Assembly: GCA_050084515.1 (NCBI GenBank)
Contig: CM114273.1
Location: forward strand, 27,466,001 to 27,530,000
Direction of reading: 5' to 3'
Source of the DNA: Blasia pusilla
Taxonomy: Eukaryota; Marchantiophyta; Marchantiopsida; Blasiales
DNA: 64,000 bases
Of the stretch, positions 49,701-60,900 are shown one piece after another. The stretch's first letter is position 1. Every line of letters starts with the position of its first letter. Below the pieces are notes generated by a model. The model made no database searches, had not been told where the DNA came from, and saw only the letters and a program-made list of their open reading frames with translations. Made by a program: the position numbers and the translations under genes.

Positions 49701-50686
49701 TTCCCTCCAATACCCTTTTCTAGGATTCCCTGACATCCGCTCCCAGGCCCTCGTACCATTGGCTTGCTTGCTTCTTAAGCAGGCGAGGAAATACTCGCAA
49801 CAAATCCTCCTCTGAGCCTTCCCCATTAGCCTTAGCTATATGGTTAAATTCAAGCACAAAGTTGTCAACATCATCTTGCCGTCCCCCTGCAAACCTGGGG
49901 TATCTTGGTAGCGTCTTTCTAGTGTTGGCCATGGGGCAATTTTTGTTGCTGGGTCCCGGATTTGATGCTCCAGAGGGAGGAGCCAGAGCTGGTTGATTTG
50001 GTCGGCTTGTCGTCTCCCAAGTTCCCAAAGGGATTCCAGGTTGACTCTTCGTCCAACTGCGAACTAGCAAGAGACGTGCTGGGGAGCATACTCTTGTCCC
50101 TCTTCTTGCTCTTGGTCTTCGCGCGAGGACGAAGACTGGGAGACAGCCCAGAAGGTCTCCAAGACGGGTGATCTTCTTGTTACTTACTCCGTTGATCGGC
50201 TTGCTGATCTCGCAAAGAGGGCCAGGAGCCTTCCATGAGTCCCTTCTGGGATTCGGGAGCTTGCTTCCGCACCCACGGTCGCAATAAGGTAGGGGCCCAT
50301 GGAGGGAAATTAAATGTTTCTAATTCCTAAGCCTACAGGAGTGTGCCAGGTGCTCTTAATCTTCCTGCCAGGTTTTCCTCCCATAAACAGAAGTACGGGG
50401 TCATCACCAAGTATAACTGACGTTCATGGGCGGAGCACCGTTCCGCAACTGGTTTATTGACAATACTAATTAATTGTTCTATCTTTTCTAGCACCAATGC
50501 AGCAAATCGGTTGTTATCTTCTTTCATCCATTGTCTGAGGGGGATAGCTAGAGATAGCAGATGGTCTTTAGTAAGAACTAACTGGTTAGGTTTTCTAGGA
50601 GACAAGGCTTCTTTCCCCGCTCCCGGATTCCCCATGTGTCTCTCTCCCTCTTCAGCAAAGCATATGATCCCCGACAGTGGCGCCAA
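49700..50686 (-). pseudogene. Ty3/gypsy gag remnant
   Basis: The minus-strand frame 50,070-49,720 has LPRYPRFAGGRQDDVDNFVL, EDLLRVFPRLLKKQASQWYE and GLGADV, the retrotransposon gag pattern (F.G...D...F...F...L.G.A..WY). Upstream, 50,686-50,333 encodes an unassigned leader segment. Gag is followed within about 30 bp by the integrase C-terminus, so protease, RT, RNase H and most of integrase are deleted. Confidence 0.8.
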
Positions 50687-50690
50687 AAAG
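50672..50690 (-). promoter_or_regulatory. Gypsy primer-binding site candidate
   Basis: On the minus strand, TTGGCGCCACTGTCGGGG closely resembles the TGGCGCC(G)TTG(C/T)CGGGG site of many plant gypsy elements, often assigned to a tRNA primer. It lies directly upstream of gag, so the 5' LTR should lie at coordinates above about 50,697. Confidence 0.7.
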
Positions 50691-50699
50691 TTTCTTGCT

Positions 50700-52950
50700 A
50701 TATGTAATGTATAAGAGTTTCTATTTTACAGTCGTTTAATAAGTTCGATCCCCAAGAGGATCATTGTTTGATGAAAAGAGAGTTCGAAATTACAATTCTG
50801 TTGTAATAGTTGTGTTAAAACATGTATGAGTTATATTCAATGTCTTATCAATATCTGCTGATCTTTCTTAGTACCAAAGGATCTTTTCTTGATTCTCTCT
50901 AATGGAATTGATAGCATGCTCAAGTAGATTTCCTCTCGATATCAAGAAACCTCATACAGACCTCAACATGAAAGCTGGCTTTTCCTACTTTCGAAACTCA
51001 ATCCGTCTCGGCAGGCTACTCTCTATAAAACAAATTTCCTACAATCTTTATGTTGATTATTCCATTGATGAGAAAGGTTTTCCTGATTCACTCTTCACTC
51101 TGCAGACCCAAAAAGAATACTCAGACATAAGCATCGCACATCAGAATGAATGAATGATTGCTTTACTACTCCATCAAGAATGAGAAAGCTTCAAAGTGTA
51201 AACAAGCTCGAGAGGGTACTACTCCCTTGCTCGGACCATTCCTACAGCATGAGAACTTCGTAAGAGAATGATGATTATGGCTTCTATCTTGCTTCTTAAA
51301 TACTCGTTGGAGTAGGAGTGATCCAAAGATTCGAAGCGTTCTTGATGAAGCTGGTGTCTCTTCAACATTTGTAACTACCTAGATCTATGGTTCTCTTAGC
51401 TTTTCCTACGATCCCTATGAATCCGCAGAACAAAACTGTCCTAACTATGTATCTGATACAAAGGGTCGCGCCCTTTCCTAGTCTAACTATTCTAACGGTG
51501 TGTCACTTGAAATCACTATCATTCTTAGCTTCGCTTCGCTGGACTTCTTGAGGACGAAGCGCTCCATTCTTCGTTCTTGTTTAAGGTGCTTTGTGCTTCG
51601 CGCTTTGTACAAGAGCAAAGTACTTCTTTCTCTTCCTCTTCATGCTTCGTTCAGGAGCGAAGCACTTCATAAAAAGGTTCTTAACAGTGCTTCATTGTCT
51701 TTTCCAAGCTTTGCGTTGGGTCTTTAGACTTCGTTATTGCATTTCCCTCTCCTCTAAGGCAAATCCTTGATCTTCCATCTCCTTGCTTTATCCCAGGAGC
51801 TTCATGATAACTCATTCTTCCCATAATAATATATAATAATCAAAATCATAATGTATATATAAGTCTTCTTTGAATAAAAAGATGTATTTCTTCAAAAGTA
51901 CAAAATTGTGGATATCACACAAACACTCTTCTCAAGTGTAGAAAAAGGTTTCATATGGTTCTTGAATACTCAAATTTAACCAAAGACCTCAAAGAGAACT
52001 CAAGGAAGTTGCATCTCATCTTACTTTTAGAAATGTATCCGTCCTGGCATGCTATTTTCTGTCTAGCAGCTTTCATTACCCTTTTCCTCAATTATCTTTG
52101 CAAATTTGGATTCTAACGAACCTACTCTCATCTTTACTCCAACCCAATAAGATAATGCAATCAACATTGCACATCAAAGGAAATGAAAGGGAAACTTCTC
52201 TTGTACATCAAATAGTTAACGGACTTAGAAAATGCTACAAGTTGCAGAGTGTACTAAGCTCCTCAGCGCGTATCATTCCAAAAATAATACTCCAAAAGAT
52301 GGAAGCAAAGTACAATAACGATAGGAATGACCCTTAGTTCAATGAACTAACTCTTTAAATAGTGTTCTCAATAGGTGATGGACTCAAGTGAGGAAACATT
52401 TCTTGCCCCTTCAAGATGTAGATTGGTACTTCCTAACGGCTTAATCTATGGCTCATCTTCTTTATCTTTTGATCCCTATAAATCCGCCAAACTAACCGTT
52501 ATGTCTCTTTTCTTCTCGAGTTAAACGATATGTCTTTTCGCTGTCTTAACTACCTGACAAGACAACTCTTGGACTAACTGATAGTCCTCGATGTGTCACA
52601 AAGCACTCATGTCTTCGCAAAAACTCCTGCGAAGCACCTCTTACTATAGTTCTTTCCTGTAAAGTTAAGCTACGGTTTCTTTCTCTTCTTTCTTCCTTCT
52701 TTGTCTTTGCTCACCGTTCTTTGTTACAAAGCACCAAGAACTTTGTGTCGCGCCTTTCTTTGTTTCCATTCCTTGAAAACAATCCTTGATCTTTCAACCT
52801 CTTTGTCTTCTCAATGGAGCTTTGTTCCAATTCACAACAAAGCTTCAACCACTTCAACACTCATAATGTTTTCACCCAAAGTCTCTTGAAATTCTTTTCC
52901 ACTTTACTTTATATACAAGTCGTATCAAAACCTAAGTCTTCAATCTTCAT
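50700..52950. repeat. Two diverged direct repeats of about 1.1 kb, probably LTR sequence
   Basis: Segments from about 50,760-51,830 and 51,830-52,950 share landmarks in order: ATCCGTC..GGCA.GCTA, CTTTATC/ATTATC, then CGCACATCA / TTGCACATCA, GATCCCTAT.AATCCGC, and GAAGC-rich stretches (51,530-51,690 and 52,610-52,750). The first adjoins the gypsy primer-binding site, so it is likely that element's 5' LTR; the second may be another LTR in tandem. Divergence is high and exact borders are not fixed. No protein-coding gene is seen. Confidence 0.45.
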
Positions 52951-53689
52951 CCATGAAGACTTTTCTCCAAATCTGTACAAAAGAAAGAACGAACTAAGCA
53001 ATTTGCAAAATTGCGAGTATCACAAGGGGCCTCTAGGCGTGTCAAAAGAGGTAGCTTTCAACTGCACCTATGGTCACATCCAACCTAATGTGCAAAAATG
53101 TCAATGAGGTTACGTAGATAAACTCCGCTAATATTGATGTAGTGATATGAAAGGCCACTCTGACCCGGATCTCCTAAGATTCTCCAACATCGAGGGTGGT
53201 CTTGTTGTTTTTCCTCTAAGACCTCTGCATTCGCTCTCCTCTTCCTTATCCTCATCTACATCTTCATATTTTTGCTTGTCATCAGACTCCTCATACTGCA
53301 AGTCAGATGATGACAAATGCATGTCATTAATGGAGTTTTGACGTCTTTTCTTTGTGGACTTTTGGCTGATAGATAGGATGAGATCTTCTTCAACATAAGC
53401 TCCACCAAGATGGGGTATACTCAGCTACAATAAAAAGGACATATAGAACTACTACTACCAAAAATATTCCATAACTAGCTTCAAAAATGTAATACATCAA
53501 GTGAAGATAAATAATATGGTATAAGTAGTTATATTCTCTTGTACCAAATCTCAAAAATCTTGTCCATCACAAAAATACCTTCTGTGATGCTTACACATTT
53601 TTTTCTATCATGCATGTTTTCAATGGTCATATAATCCATGTTAGGTCATATGTATATAATAAAGGTAAAAAATTGAGTGATAGAAAAAG
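52951..53689. other. Unassigned region; acidic minus-strand frame
   Basis: A minus-strand frame at 53,128-53,322 is very acidic (YEDVDEDKEEESE) and could be a scrap of a transposon protein linker. The rest is AT-rich with no recognised feature. Confidence 0.3.
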
Positions 53690-53860
53690 GACCCTGTGTC
53701 GGCGCCCCTCTTGCCCACGTTCAGGTCACAAAAGAGATGTAGGCCGATGGGGGCATGGTGGAGGGATTCCAATGGTCTGGCCCACATAGACATAAGTCCA
53801 CATCCATGGACTTCGTTTGTCTGCAACGTTGATCTCCATGGTGTCTCAAACATACATAAA
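53690..53860. mobile_element. Short inverted-repeat element, degenerate copy
   Basis: Shares ACATAAGTCCACATCCATGG, then TTTGTCTGCAAC, with the ends of the elements at 54,103-54,376 and 54,715-56,040. The left end is unclear. Confidence 0.4.
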
Positions 53861-54102
53861 GACTTGGTCCTTGTTTAGCAACCCTTAGTCCTCAACCAAA
53901 CCCCTAGCGGAAGTGCCTCCCTCAAAAAGTACTTATATTGGATGAAGCAGGGTATTTAATGAAGTAGGAAGTAGAGTAAAATAGTGTATTCGATCAAGTC
54001 TTGGTTTAAGAGTATTTCAAAAGGATCTGCCACAACATACAATATTCTCTAATTAACATCTAGCATGTGTTAAGTTAATCTTGTGAAGATCACATTATCA
54101 TG

Positions 54103-54376
54103 GTTGCACAAAAATGGATAAGTCCTTCCTTAGGACGGACATGGGTTCCAAGAGGTGGGACCCACACTTATATTCCATGATGGAAGGCAAGGCAAGGATG
54201 AGTGGAGCAATGAGGGAGGAGGGAGTGGAGGTGGAGAGAGGAAGAAATGGGGGAGTATAGAACATGAAGGCAAGTAATGGGAAGGACAAAGAAGGAAAAG
54301 GTGGGGCCCATATGGACAAGTCCTTTCATAGGACGGATATAAGTCCACGGACATGGACTTTGTCCACATGCAACCT
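54103..54376. mobile_element. MITE-like element, compact copy
   Basis: Starts GGTTGCACAAAAATGGATAA and ends ACTTTGTCCACATGCAACC, imperfect inverted termini. Subterminal TTAGGACGGACATG and ATAGGACGGATATAAGTCC repeat the GGACGGA motif. The body is GGAGG-rich with no ORF. Non-autonomous. Confidence 0.6.
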
Positions 54377-54391
54377 TGCACATTAGCTAAG

Positions 54392-54475
54392 TCATAAACC
54401 CTAAACTCTACGTCTAAGCCATAAACCCTAAACCTAAACCCTAAATCCTCAGCCTAAACACTCAAAACCCTAAAC
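54392..54475 (+). repeat. Interstitial telomere-like tract (CCCTAAA variants)
   Basis: Degenerate copies of CCCTAAA/CCTAAAC (AAACCCTAAACCTAAACCCT). This is the plant telomere unit. The tract is short and imperfect, so it is interstitial. Confidence 0.7.
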
Positions 54476-54714
54476 CATAAGTCATGGATCATTACACTAG
54501 ATCATATTAATTCATTGGCCATATACCCAAAGAATGTAGATCACTCTTAAGGGTCATTCCTCCCCTTGGAATATCAAATGACTTAGGGAAGACTGTATAT
54601 ATTATTCCAAGCCATACACCTCAAGTCATAAGCCTAAACACAATGTCATATGAATGAATAATCATATTAGAACAAAATTGGGTTTTCTAAAAGACCATAT
54701 TTTTCAAAATCAAG

Positions 54715-56040
54715 ATTGCATGAAAATGGAAAAATCCGAACATGTCCTCGGACATGCTTGACCCGCACCCATGCCCGCACCCAAGCCCGCCTCACAACCC
54801 GCCATCTAGACCCGAGCTCAAGGAGCCCGCACTTGTTGCGTGGCCCGTAGGGCGAGCAGGCGCGGGCTTTGGGCTGATTGGGCGCTGGCTCTCGGCGGGC
54901 TTGAGGCGCATAGGTGCAGGCTCCAGACGGGCAGGTATGGGCTCCAAGCGGGCAAGCGCGAGCTCACGGTTGATTGGGCGCGAGCTAGGGCAAGCATGTG
55001 TGGGCTTGAGGCACGCAGGTGCGAGCTCGAGGTGGGTAGGTGCGGGCTCCAATCGGGCAAGCGCAGACTCACAGTTGATTGGGCGTGAGCTAGGGCGGGC
55101 AGGCGTAGGATTTGGGTGGGTAGGCGGGGGCTCGCGGCAGGCATGTGCTCCACGCGAGCAGGTGCAGGCTCCAAGCAGGTAGGCGCGGGCTCAAGGCTGA
55201 TTGGGCATAGGCTACGGCGTGTAGGCTAGGGCTAGGGCGGGTAGGCACGGGCTTCATGAGAGCATGTGCAGGCTCCAAGCGGGCAAGTGCGAGTTCAAGG
55301 CAAGCGCGGGCTCAAAGCTGATTAGGTGCGGGCTACAGTGAGCAAGTACGGGCTCCAGGACGGCAGGTGGAGGCTCGAGGTGGGCAGACGTAGGCTCAAG
55401 GTAGGCGCGGGCTCCAAGCGGGCACGTGGGGGCTATGGGCCGGCAGGTGCGGGCTCGAGACACGGAAGCACAGGCAGGCGCGGATAAAGGTTGACTGGGT
55501 GCGGGCTTTGGGCGGACAGGTGGGGCCTATGGGCCGGCAAGTCCAGGCTCGAGACGGGGAACCGCAGGCAGGCACGGGCTCAAGGTTGATTGGGCGCGGG
55601 CTTTGGGCGGGCAGGTGGGGGCTCTGAGCGGGCAGGTGTAGGCTTGAGGCGGGCAGGTGCAGGTTTGAGGCAGGCAGGATCGGCAGGTGCGGGCTTGAGG
55701 TTGGTAGGCATGGGCTTAAGGCGGGCAGATGCAGGCTCAAGGTTGATTGGGCGTGGGTTCTGGATGGGCAGGTGCGAGCTCCAAGCCGGCAAGCATGGTC
55801 CTACGGACCAAATTTTGTGGTCCTCGAGCTCGCCCCAGGCCGGGCTATGGGCCATGCAACGGGTGCGGGGTGCGGGGTGCGGGCGGGCTTGGGTGCGAGC
55901 TCGGGTGCGGGCTCACGTGCAGGCTCGGGTGCGGGCTCCAGATACCCGGGCCCGCACCGACATGTCTGTCCCTGGGACGGATATAAGTCCGGGAACATGG
56001 ACCTGTCTGCGGACACAGACTTTGTCTGTGTGCAACCTTG
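54715..56040. mobile_element. GC-rich short inverted-repeat element (copy 2, swollen body)
   Basis: Left end TTGCATGAAAATGGAAAAAT then CATGTCCTCGGACATG; right end GGGACGGATATAAGTCCGGG, then GACTTTGTCTGTGTGCAACC. The ends match the compact MITE-like copy at 54,103-54,376. The 1.2-kb body is a degenerate array of GGCAGGTGCGGGCTC, CAAGCGGGCAAGCGCGAGCT-like units. All open frames across it are repeat artefacts rich in A, P and R. Confidence 0.65.
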
Positions 56041-56049
56041 GTCAAAATT

Positions 56050-56740
56050 GGTGTTACAAGTAAAATCTCATTGAAAGTTGATTTAAAGTTGGAGTAGAGT
56101 AAAATAGCTTATCTGATCATTCCCAAGTCTTGGTTGAAGACTAGATCATAAGGCTTTGCCACAATGTGGAGAAGTTTTATTCTACATCTAGAGAATACAC
56201 TATTCTATAATTATTATCTACCATACGTGAAGTTAATCCCACTTAATAACAAGAGTAAGCTCTCGTTGAAAGTTTCTTTTTTTATATCTTGATTTGCTTT
56301 TAGTCTATTGGATGATTTTCTACCTTCTATGGTTTGACTTGGTGCATTGAATTGCATGTAAAAAGGGTTATGTGGCCGATGCAATAACAAGCATGAAAGA
56401 GTTAAATTATACCGTAAGATATGTGATCAATGACTTTATTCCTTTTATAATAGAAATATTTGACCACTTACATGGATCTTTTGATACTTTCCTCAAAATA
56501 TGTGCATACCTATCCTTCCTTTGAGAATAGAAAAGTAGTCCATTCTCACAAGCTTTCTATCTTAATCGTCATAGTTTATCATTGACACTATGATATTCAC
56601 AAGCAATGGCCCAATAGGTTAAGTCAAAATGGTTGTTGACCATTCACCATATTGTCCATTCACAATGTGCTAGTGATTGATTGATACCATATGATGGCCA
56701 TCATGCATATTTATTGAGGTTCATCTTTCTTCCATATTCC
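56050..56740. other. AT-rich sequence, nothing recognised
   Basis: It lies between the MITE-like element and MULE-like copy B. No gene, RNA or repeat boundary is supported. Confidence 0.5.
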
Positions 56741-56756
56741 CACGACGTACCCAGGA

Positions 56757-57055
56757 TGCCGGAGGCGCGCAACATGTCGGTCTCCGACGGGTTGCGCGGG
56801 TACCTCGCGTTCTTTTCCGAAGACGACGAAGCGGCTCAACCCGTTGGTCTCCGACGGGTTGCTCGCGCACATGGCGACGTACCCAGGATGTCGGAGGCGC
56901 GCAACATGTCGGTCTCCGACGGGTTGCGCGGGTACCTCGCGTTCTTTTCTGAAGACGATAGAGCCGTTCAACCCGTCGGTTTCGACGGGTTGCTCACGCA
57001 CGTGGCGACGTCCCAGGATGGCGGAGCCGCGCAACCTGGCGGACTCTGACGGATT
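56757..57055. repeat. Palindrome array upstream of the copy B gene
   Basis: Two tandem units of about 128 bp (from about 56,750 and 56,878) plus a partial third. Each unit holds one GCGCAACATGTCGGTCTCCG-type and one CAACCCGTTGGTCTCCGACG-type palindrome. It occupies the same place as the promoter array of copy A. Confidence 0.88.
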
Positions 57056-57146
57056 GCCATTTTTCACGTCCGGACTTCCGTAACATCCGGCACGTCGCCG
57101 TCGAAAGGACGACGGGACCCAACGGTCAGCCCAACGGCTAGAAAAG

Positions 57147-57154
57147 TATAAATA
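57147..57154 (+). promoter_or_regulatory. TATA box of the copy B gene
   Basis: TATAAATA in GAAAAGTATAAATAGGGC, conserved with copy A. Coding homology resumes only about 10 bp later, because the leader and first 500 bp of coding sequence are deleted, so the promoter is separated from any proper start codon. Confidence 0.7.
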
Positions 57155-57885
57155 GGGCAGAAAGCAGTCATTCTCGACTCCAAGCCCGGCGGAGGACATC
57201 GACCTCTATCGGATCGACGAGTTTCCAGTCGATTTTCCAGCCTCTATCTCAGACAAGTTAGCTGGTCAAGAAACCGACCCCATTTTCGAGCGAGTAAGAG
57301 AGGTTCTGGGTTTTTTTAATTATGTGAATCGCAATTCATTGGGATTTCATGTGTAGCTTATTCCTCTTGTCCCAGTTCTGACAGGTGGTAAAGCAGATGG
57401 CACTCATGGAGGGCCACAACGCCCGAGGATTCCACACGCGATTGCGGACAATGGAATACGTCGCAAATTCAGATCCGGCGAGGACATTGCGAAAGCTAAG
57501 ACAATCGGGCGGCGACAAAGATCCTACATCGATGACTTTCCTCCCTTCTATGTTCAGCCTTACGACAAGCATGGAACCCAAGCTCTGGTTATCGAGGAGG
57601 ACTTGGAAAATCTCGACACATTCTGGAGGATGCGAGACCAGGACTTGAAGGCAAGTTGAGGGCACGGAATTCATTTGGATGAGGAATCTGCATTTCTTCA
57701 TCTCTGGGGATGGGAATCACAGGTTCATGGCGTGGACCAAGTTTGCGGAGGAGCGGCCCAACTCATTGGAGGCACATTTCTACGTGAAGGCAGTGGTCCT
57801 TCACCCATACCCTCATCACATGGCGACGGTGGAGATGGCAATGCATGCCATGAACACGTGAGTATCTTTAACATTTTTCGCAACT

Positions 57886-58225
57886 CGTCGGACTCGGCGA
57901 GTTGCTCGATTGATGAATGGGTTAGGTTTGTTTTTGCCGAAAGCAACTCGTCGGACTCCGACGGGTTGCTCGACTGCACGCTTTTTCGGATCTTTTTTTA
58001 AGATTGCAACTCGTCGGACTTCGACGACTTGTTTGATTGAACATAGATCTAATTAGTTTTTGGCCCAAAGCAAACCGTCGGAGTCCGACGGGTTGCTTGA
58101 CAGGCCGCCTTGTGAGGATGTTTTTTGAAGAATGCAACTCGTCGGACTCCGACGAGTTGTTCGAGTGACTGCAGGTTTAGAAGGTTTTTTCCCCAAAGCA
58201 ACCCGTCGGAGTCCGACGGGTTATC
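57886..58225. repeat. Palindrome array in intron 2, copy B
   Basis: About five copies, including 57,943-57,969 (GCAACTCGTCGG..CCGACGGGTTGC) and one ending at the presumed 3' splice region near 58,225. It is shorter than the copy A intron array. Confidence 0.88.
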
Positions 58226-59931
58226 AAGCGCCTGCGGAAGAGGGATGAAGATCCGCATGGTCGGATTGGGGAGAAAGTGTCGCTGGATCGCGTGCATCGG
58301 TTTGCGTTATCCGGGATAAGTGAGTTCAGGAGGATACGACTGATGAAAATCATTCTCGAGTGCTCAGAGGCCCAGAAGAGGGCGGCACACCATCCTCCGG
58401 GTGTATCTGATCCAGTGATCTCGCATTGGCTACGCGAATGGTTTTTCTGGGACGCGTTGCGGGTAATCGGGAAGTCCGTGCTGGGCGGTCTGCAAGCGGA
58501 GCTTAGAAGATTAGAGCCCATTCCGCCGGAAGCAAACCTTGAAAGTTCTGGAGATTACGAGGTTTGGCTCGACAACATCCTGGACAAGCCAACCAAAAAC
58601 CCAAGATTCAAGACCATGTTCAAGGTTTGCGTCCTCCCTCAGGCAGAGCTTGACGAAAAAGTAGAGGGGAACAAACGGGATTAATCGAAGAAGAAGCGAG
58701 ATCTACAGGAGCGGACGGCCGATTCTGTTCGACTGAAAGCTGCCCAACAGATGGTCTTCAGGTACCTCGTCCAGTGTAAGAACGCAAGTAGGTGGGGAAA
58801 ATTACCGGTAGCCTTGAAATTGTGGGCTTCGCTGCCGGATGCAGAGACATTCTCCATGTACGACGTGGAGATGGGGCAGCACATGTCCAATTGGGAGGTG
58901 GAGAATTGCCCCATTTGGCTCAACTTCAACGACCCTGAACACATCACGGATAAGGACTTACGAGTGCTTCATGATGCAGTGGCCTCAAGACAAGACGACA
59001 TCCCCAATTTTGTCCAGCCTGAAGACTTCTTCGGAGGAGATGCAGAAGAGCGGGCCCACGAGATAGCTGAGTTGGCTTCCAAGGTCCGGACAGCCAAAGA
59101 CAAATCCACAGCGGGTCTCAAAGGCAAGGCGAGGGGAGGGAAAAATTCAGAGGCCGAGTCTTCCCAAAGAGAGGCTGGAGATTCAAGGCCAGAGGCGGAA
59201 TCGTCCGGACGAGCGGGGAGAGAGGGTCGGACCAGGTCCTCGGCAAAAAAACACCACCAAAATCCGAGGTCATAGAAACCCCGACAAGCCGTCCCCAGGC
59301 TAGGGAGAAGCGGAAGCGAGAGGTGCCCAGGTTGTCCCAAGGAGAATACAGCCCATCATCCTTGGGAAGACACAAACAAACAACGACCCGGACAAGCGTC
59401 CTCCTTCAGTTCACTCCTTTACTGGATGAGCTGAAGAGCTTCACTTCTTCAGCTCATCGACACCAGCCATCGAAAAATTGACAACGTAGGGACGGAAGCT
59501 CCAACGAAACGGGCACGCTGCCTGGATGGTGAATGGAGTGGTCGAAGAGGTTGCGGTGGATCTCTTGATCGCCGATCTGCCCTTGGGGTTGCAACTTTGG
59601 GGCGAGAATCCATCGAACGAGGTACCTGAGTGGAATGTGCCGCTCACTTATGACCAGATTGCACTTTTGTTCTCCTTTGCAGACGCCTATCTAAGTGACA
59701 GGGGCTGCTTCTTGGTGTTGACTCGAGGGAGCGAGGACGAGCTCTTCAACCTCCAGTGCGTCAAGAGGTCGCTAAAGTGGAGGACGGCACAATCGTGGAT
59801 CATAAAAAATGAGTACCCACTCCGATCCGCGACGAGTCAGATTCGGGTAAGGCTCAATTCCTGTACAATAATTTCAATTATCTTATAATGATGTGTAGAA
59901 TGAGAGTCAATTTGGGTTTTTTTTGTCCGTG

Positions 59932-60306
59932 AGCAACCCGTCAGAAGGCGACGGGTTGCTGGCTTAGAGCAGCCCATGCTCGGTTGAGAGCAACCCATCG
60001 GTTTCCGACGGGTTGCATCTTTCCCACATACACAGGGAAAACCGCGGTGTACCTGCAACCCGTCGGAACCCGACGGGTTGCATTGCTGGTTTTTCCGGTT
60101 GATTTTGGTTTTCGGATGCAACCCGCCTCGATAGCGACGGGTTGCTCTCAGCGAGCATGGGCTGCTCTAGGCCAGCAACCCGTCGCCTTCCGACGGGTTA
60201 CATCCAAAAACCAAAATCAATTGAGAAAACCCAAAAGCAACTGCAACCCGTCGGGTTCAGACGGGTTGGTCCGGGACAAAATAACCCGTCGGACTCCGAC
60301 AGGTTG
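59932..60306. repeat. Palindrome array in intron 3, copy B
   Basis: About seven copies, including the near-perfect 60,055-60,081 and pairs with long spacers (for example 59,934-59,957). Same position as in copy A. Confidence 0.88.
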
Positions 60307-60900
60307 ATCCAAAGTCAGTTATTGAAAATGTTCTCAAGGCGACTACTCTAGTTTCTGACATTGTTTCCAACGTCTTTGATTTCTGAGATGGACCACTCCT
60401 ACGCTCATCGCTTCGTTTGGCCCGAGCACAATTTCCAGGTGTTCAAGATCCAGGATCCTATGGATCCATGCTCAGATGGATACAGCTTAGATAGTTTGTA
60501 CAATTCCCCCCCAGGAATTTACATGCAAGACAGTACCCCACTTCTGGGAGGAAGGGAAAAGTCGCCAGCCTTGATGCAAACGCTCATCGATCTCTGCTCA
60601 AGGCCGGGTGACTTGGTGTTCGACTTAGTGGGACTTTGAGGGGCAAGTACCAAAGGCGCCTGGCAGAGTGGCAGGAACATTCTCTGCCCTGAGGGAAGGC
60701 AGGAACTGTTTGATCTTTGCAAGGAGGCAAAGGCAGAATACGAAAGGCTCGTTGGGGCGTACAACTCTCCACCAAAGCCGAGAGCTCCGATTCCAGAGCC
60801 ACCCTTGGTAGTGACTCCATCGTCACTTCCCACGATTCCAAAAATCGGGAGGGCAAGGCCGAAAGTGATTTTGCAAGAGCTCTCGGACGATGACGAGTGA

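Larger units (their letters stand above)
57162..60900 (+). pseudogene. Transposon-borne methyltransferase-like gene, copy B (broken)
   Basis: Homologous exons: partial exon 1 (57,162-57,293), exon 2 (57,385-57,857), exon 3 (about 58,228-59,846, with a different 5' end from copy A) and exon 4 (60,388-60,900). Exon 3 shows the unrecognised domain (KNASRWGKLPVALKLWASLP, ENCPIWLNFNDPEHIT), then VDLLIADLPLGL and YLSDRGCFLVLTRG. Exon 4 shows REKSPALMQTLIDLC, GDLVFDLVG, then TGA, then AWQSGRNILCPEGR and a KVILQELSDDDE end. Motif IV reads D-L-P-L. Lesions (frameshift near 57,470, TAA at 58,682, frameshift near 59,255, TGA at about 60,637) differ from those of copy A. The most intact stretch is 59,526-59,846. 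Confidence 0.65.

Noticed and set aside
54392-54475. True chromosome end
   Set aside because: The CCCTAAA tract is short, degenerate and surrounded by other repeats.
54742-55855. Alanine/proline/arginine-rich open frames of 80-150 codons
   Set aside because: They result from the GC-rich GCGGGCT repeat, which lacks stop codons; the same holds at 8,085-9,034.
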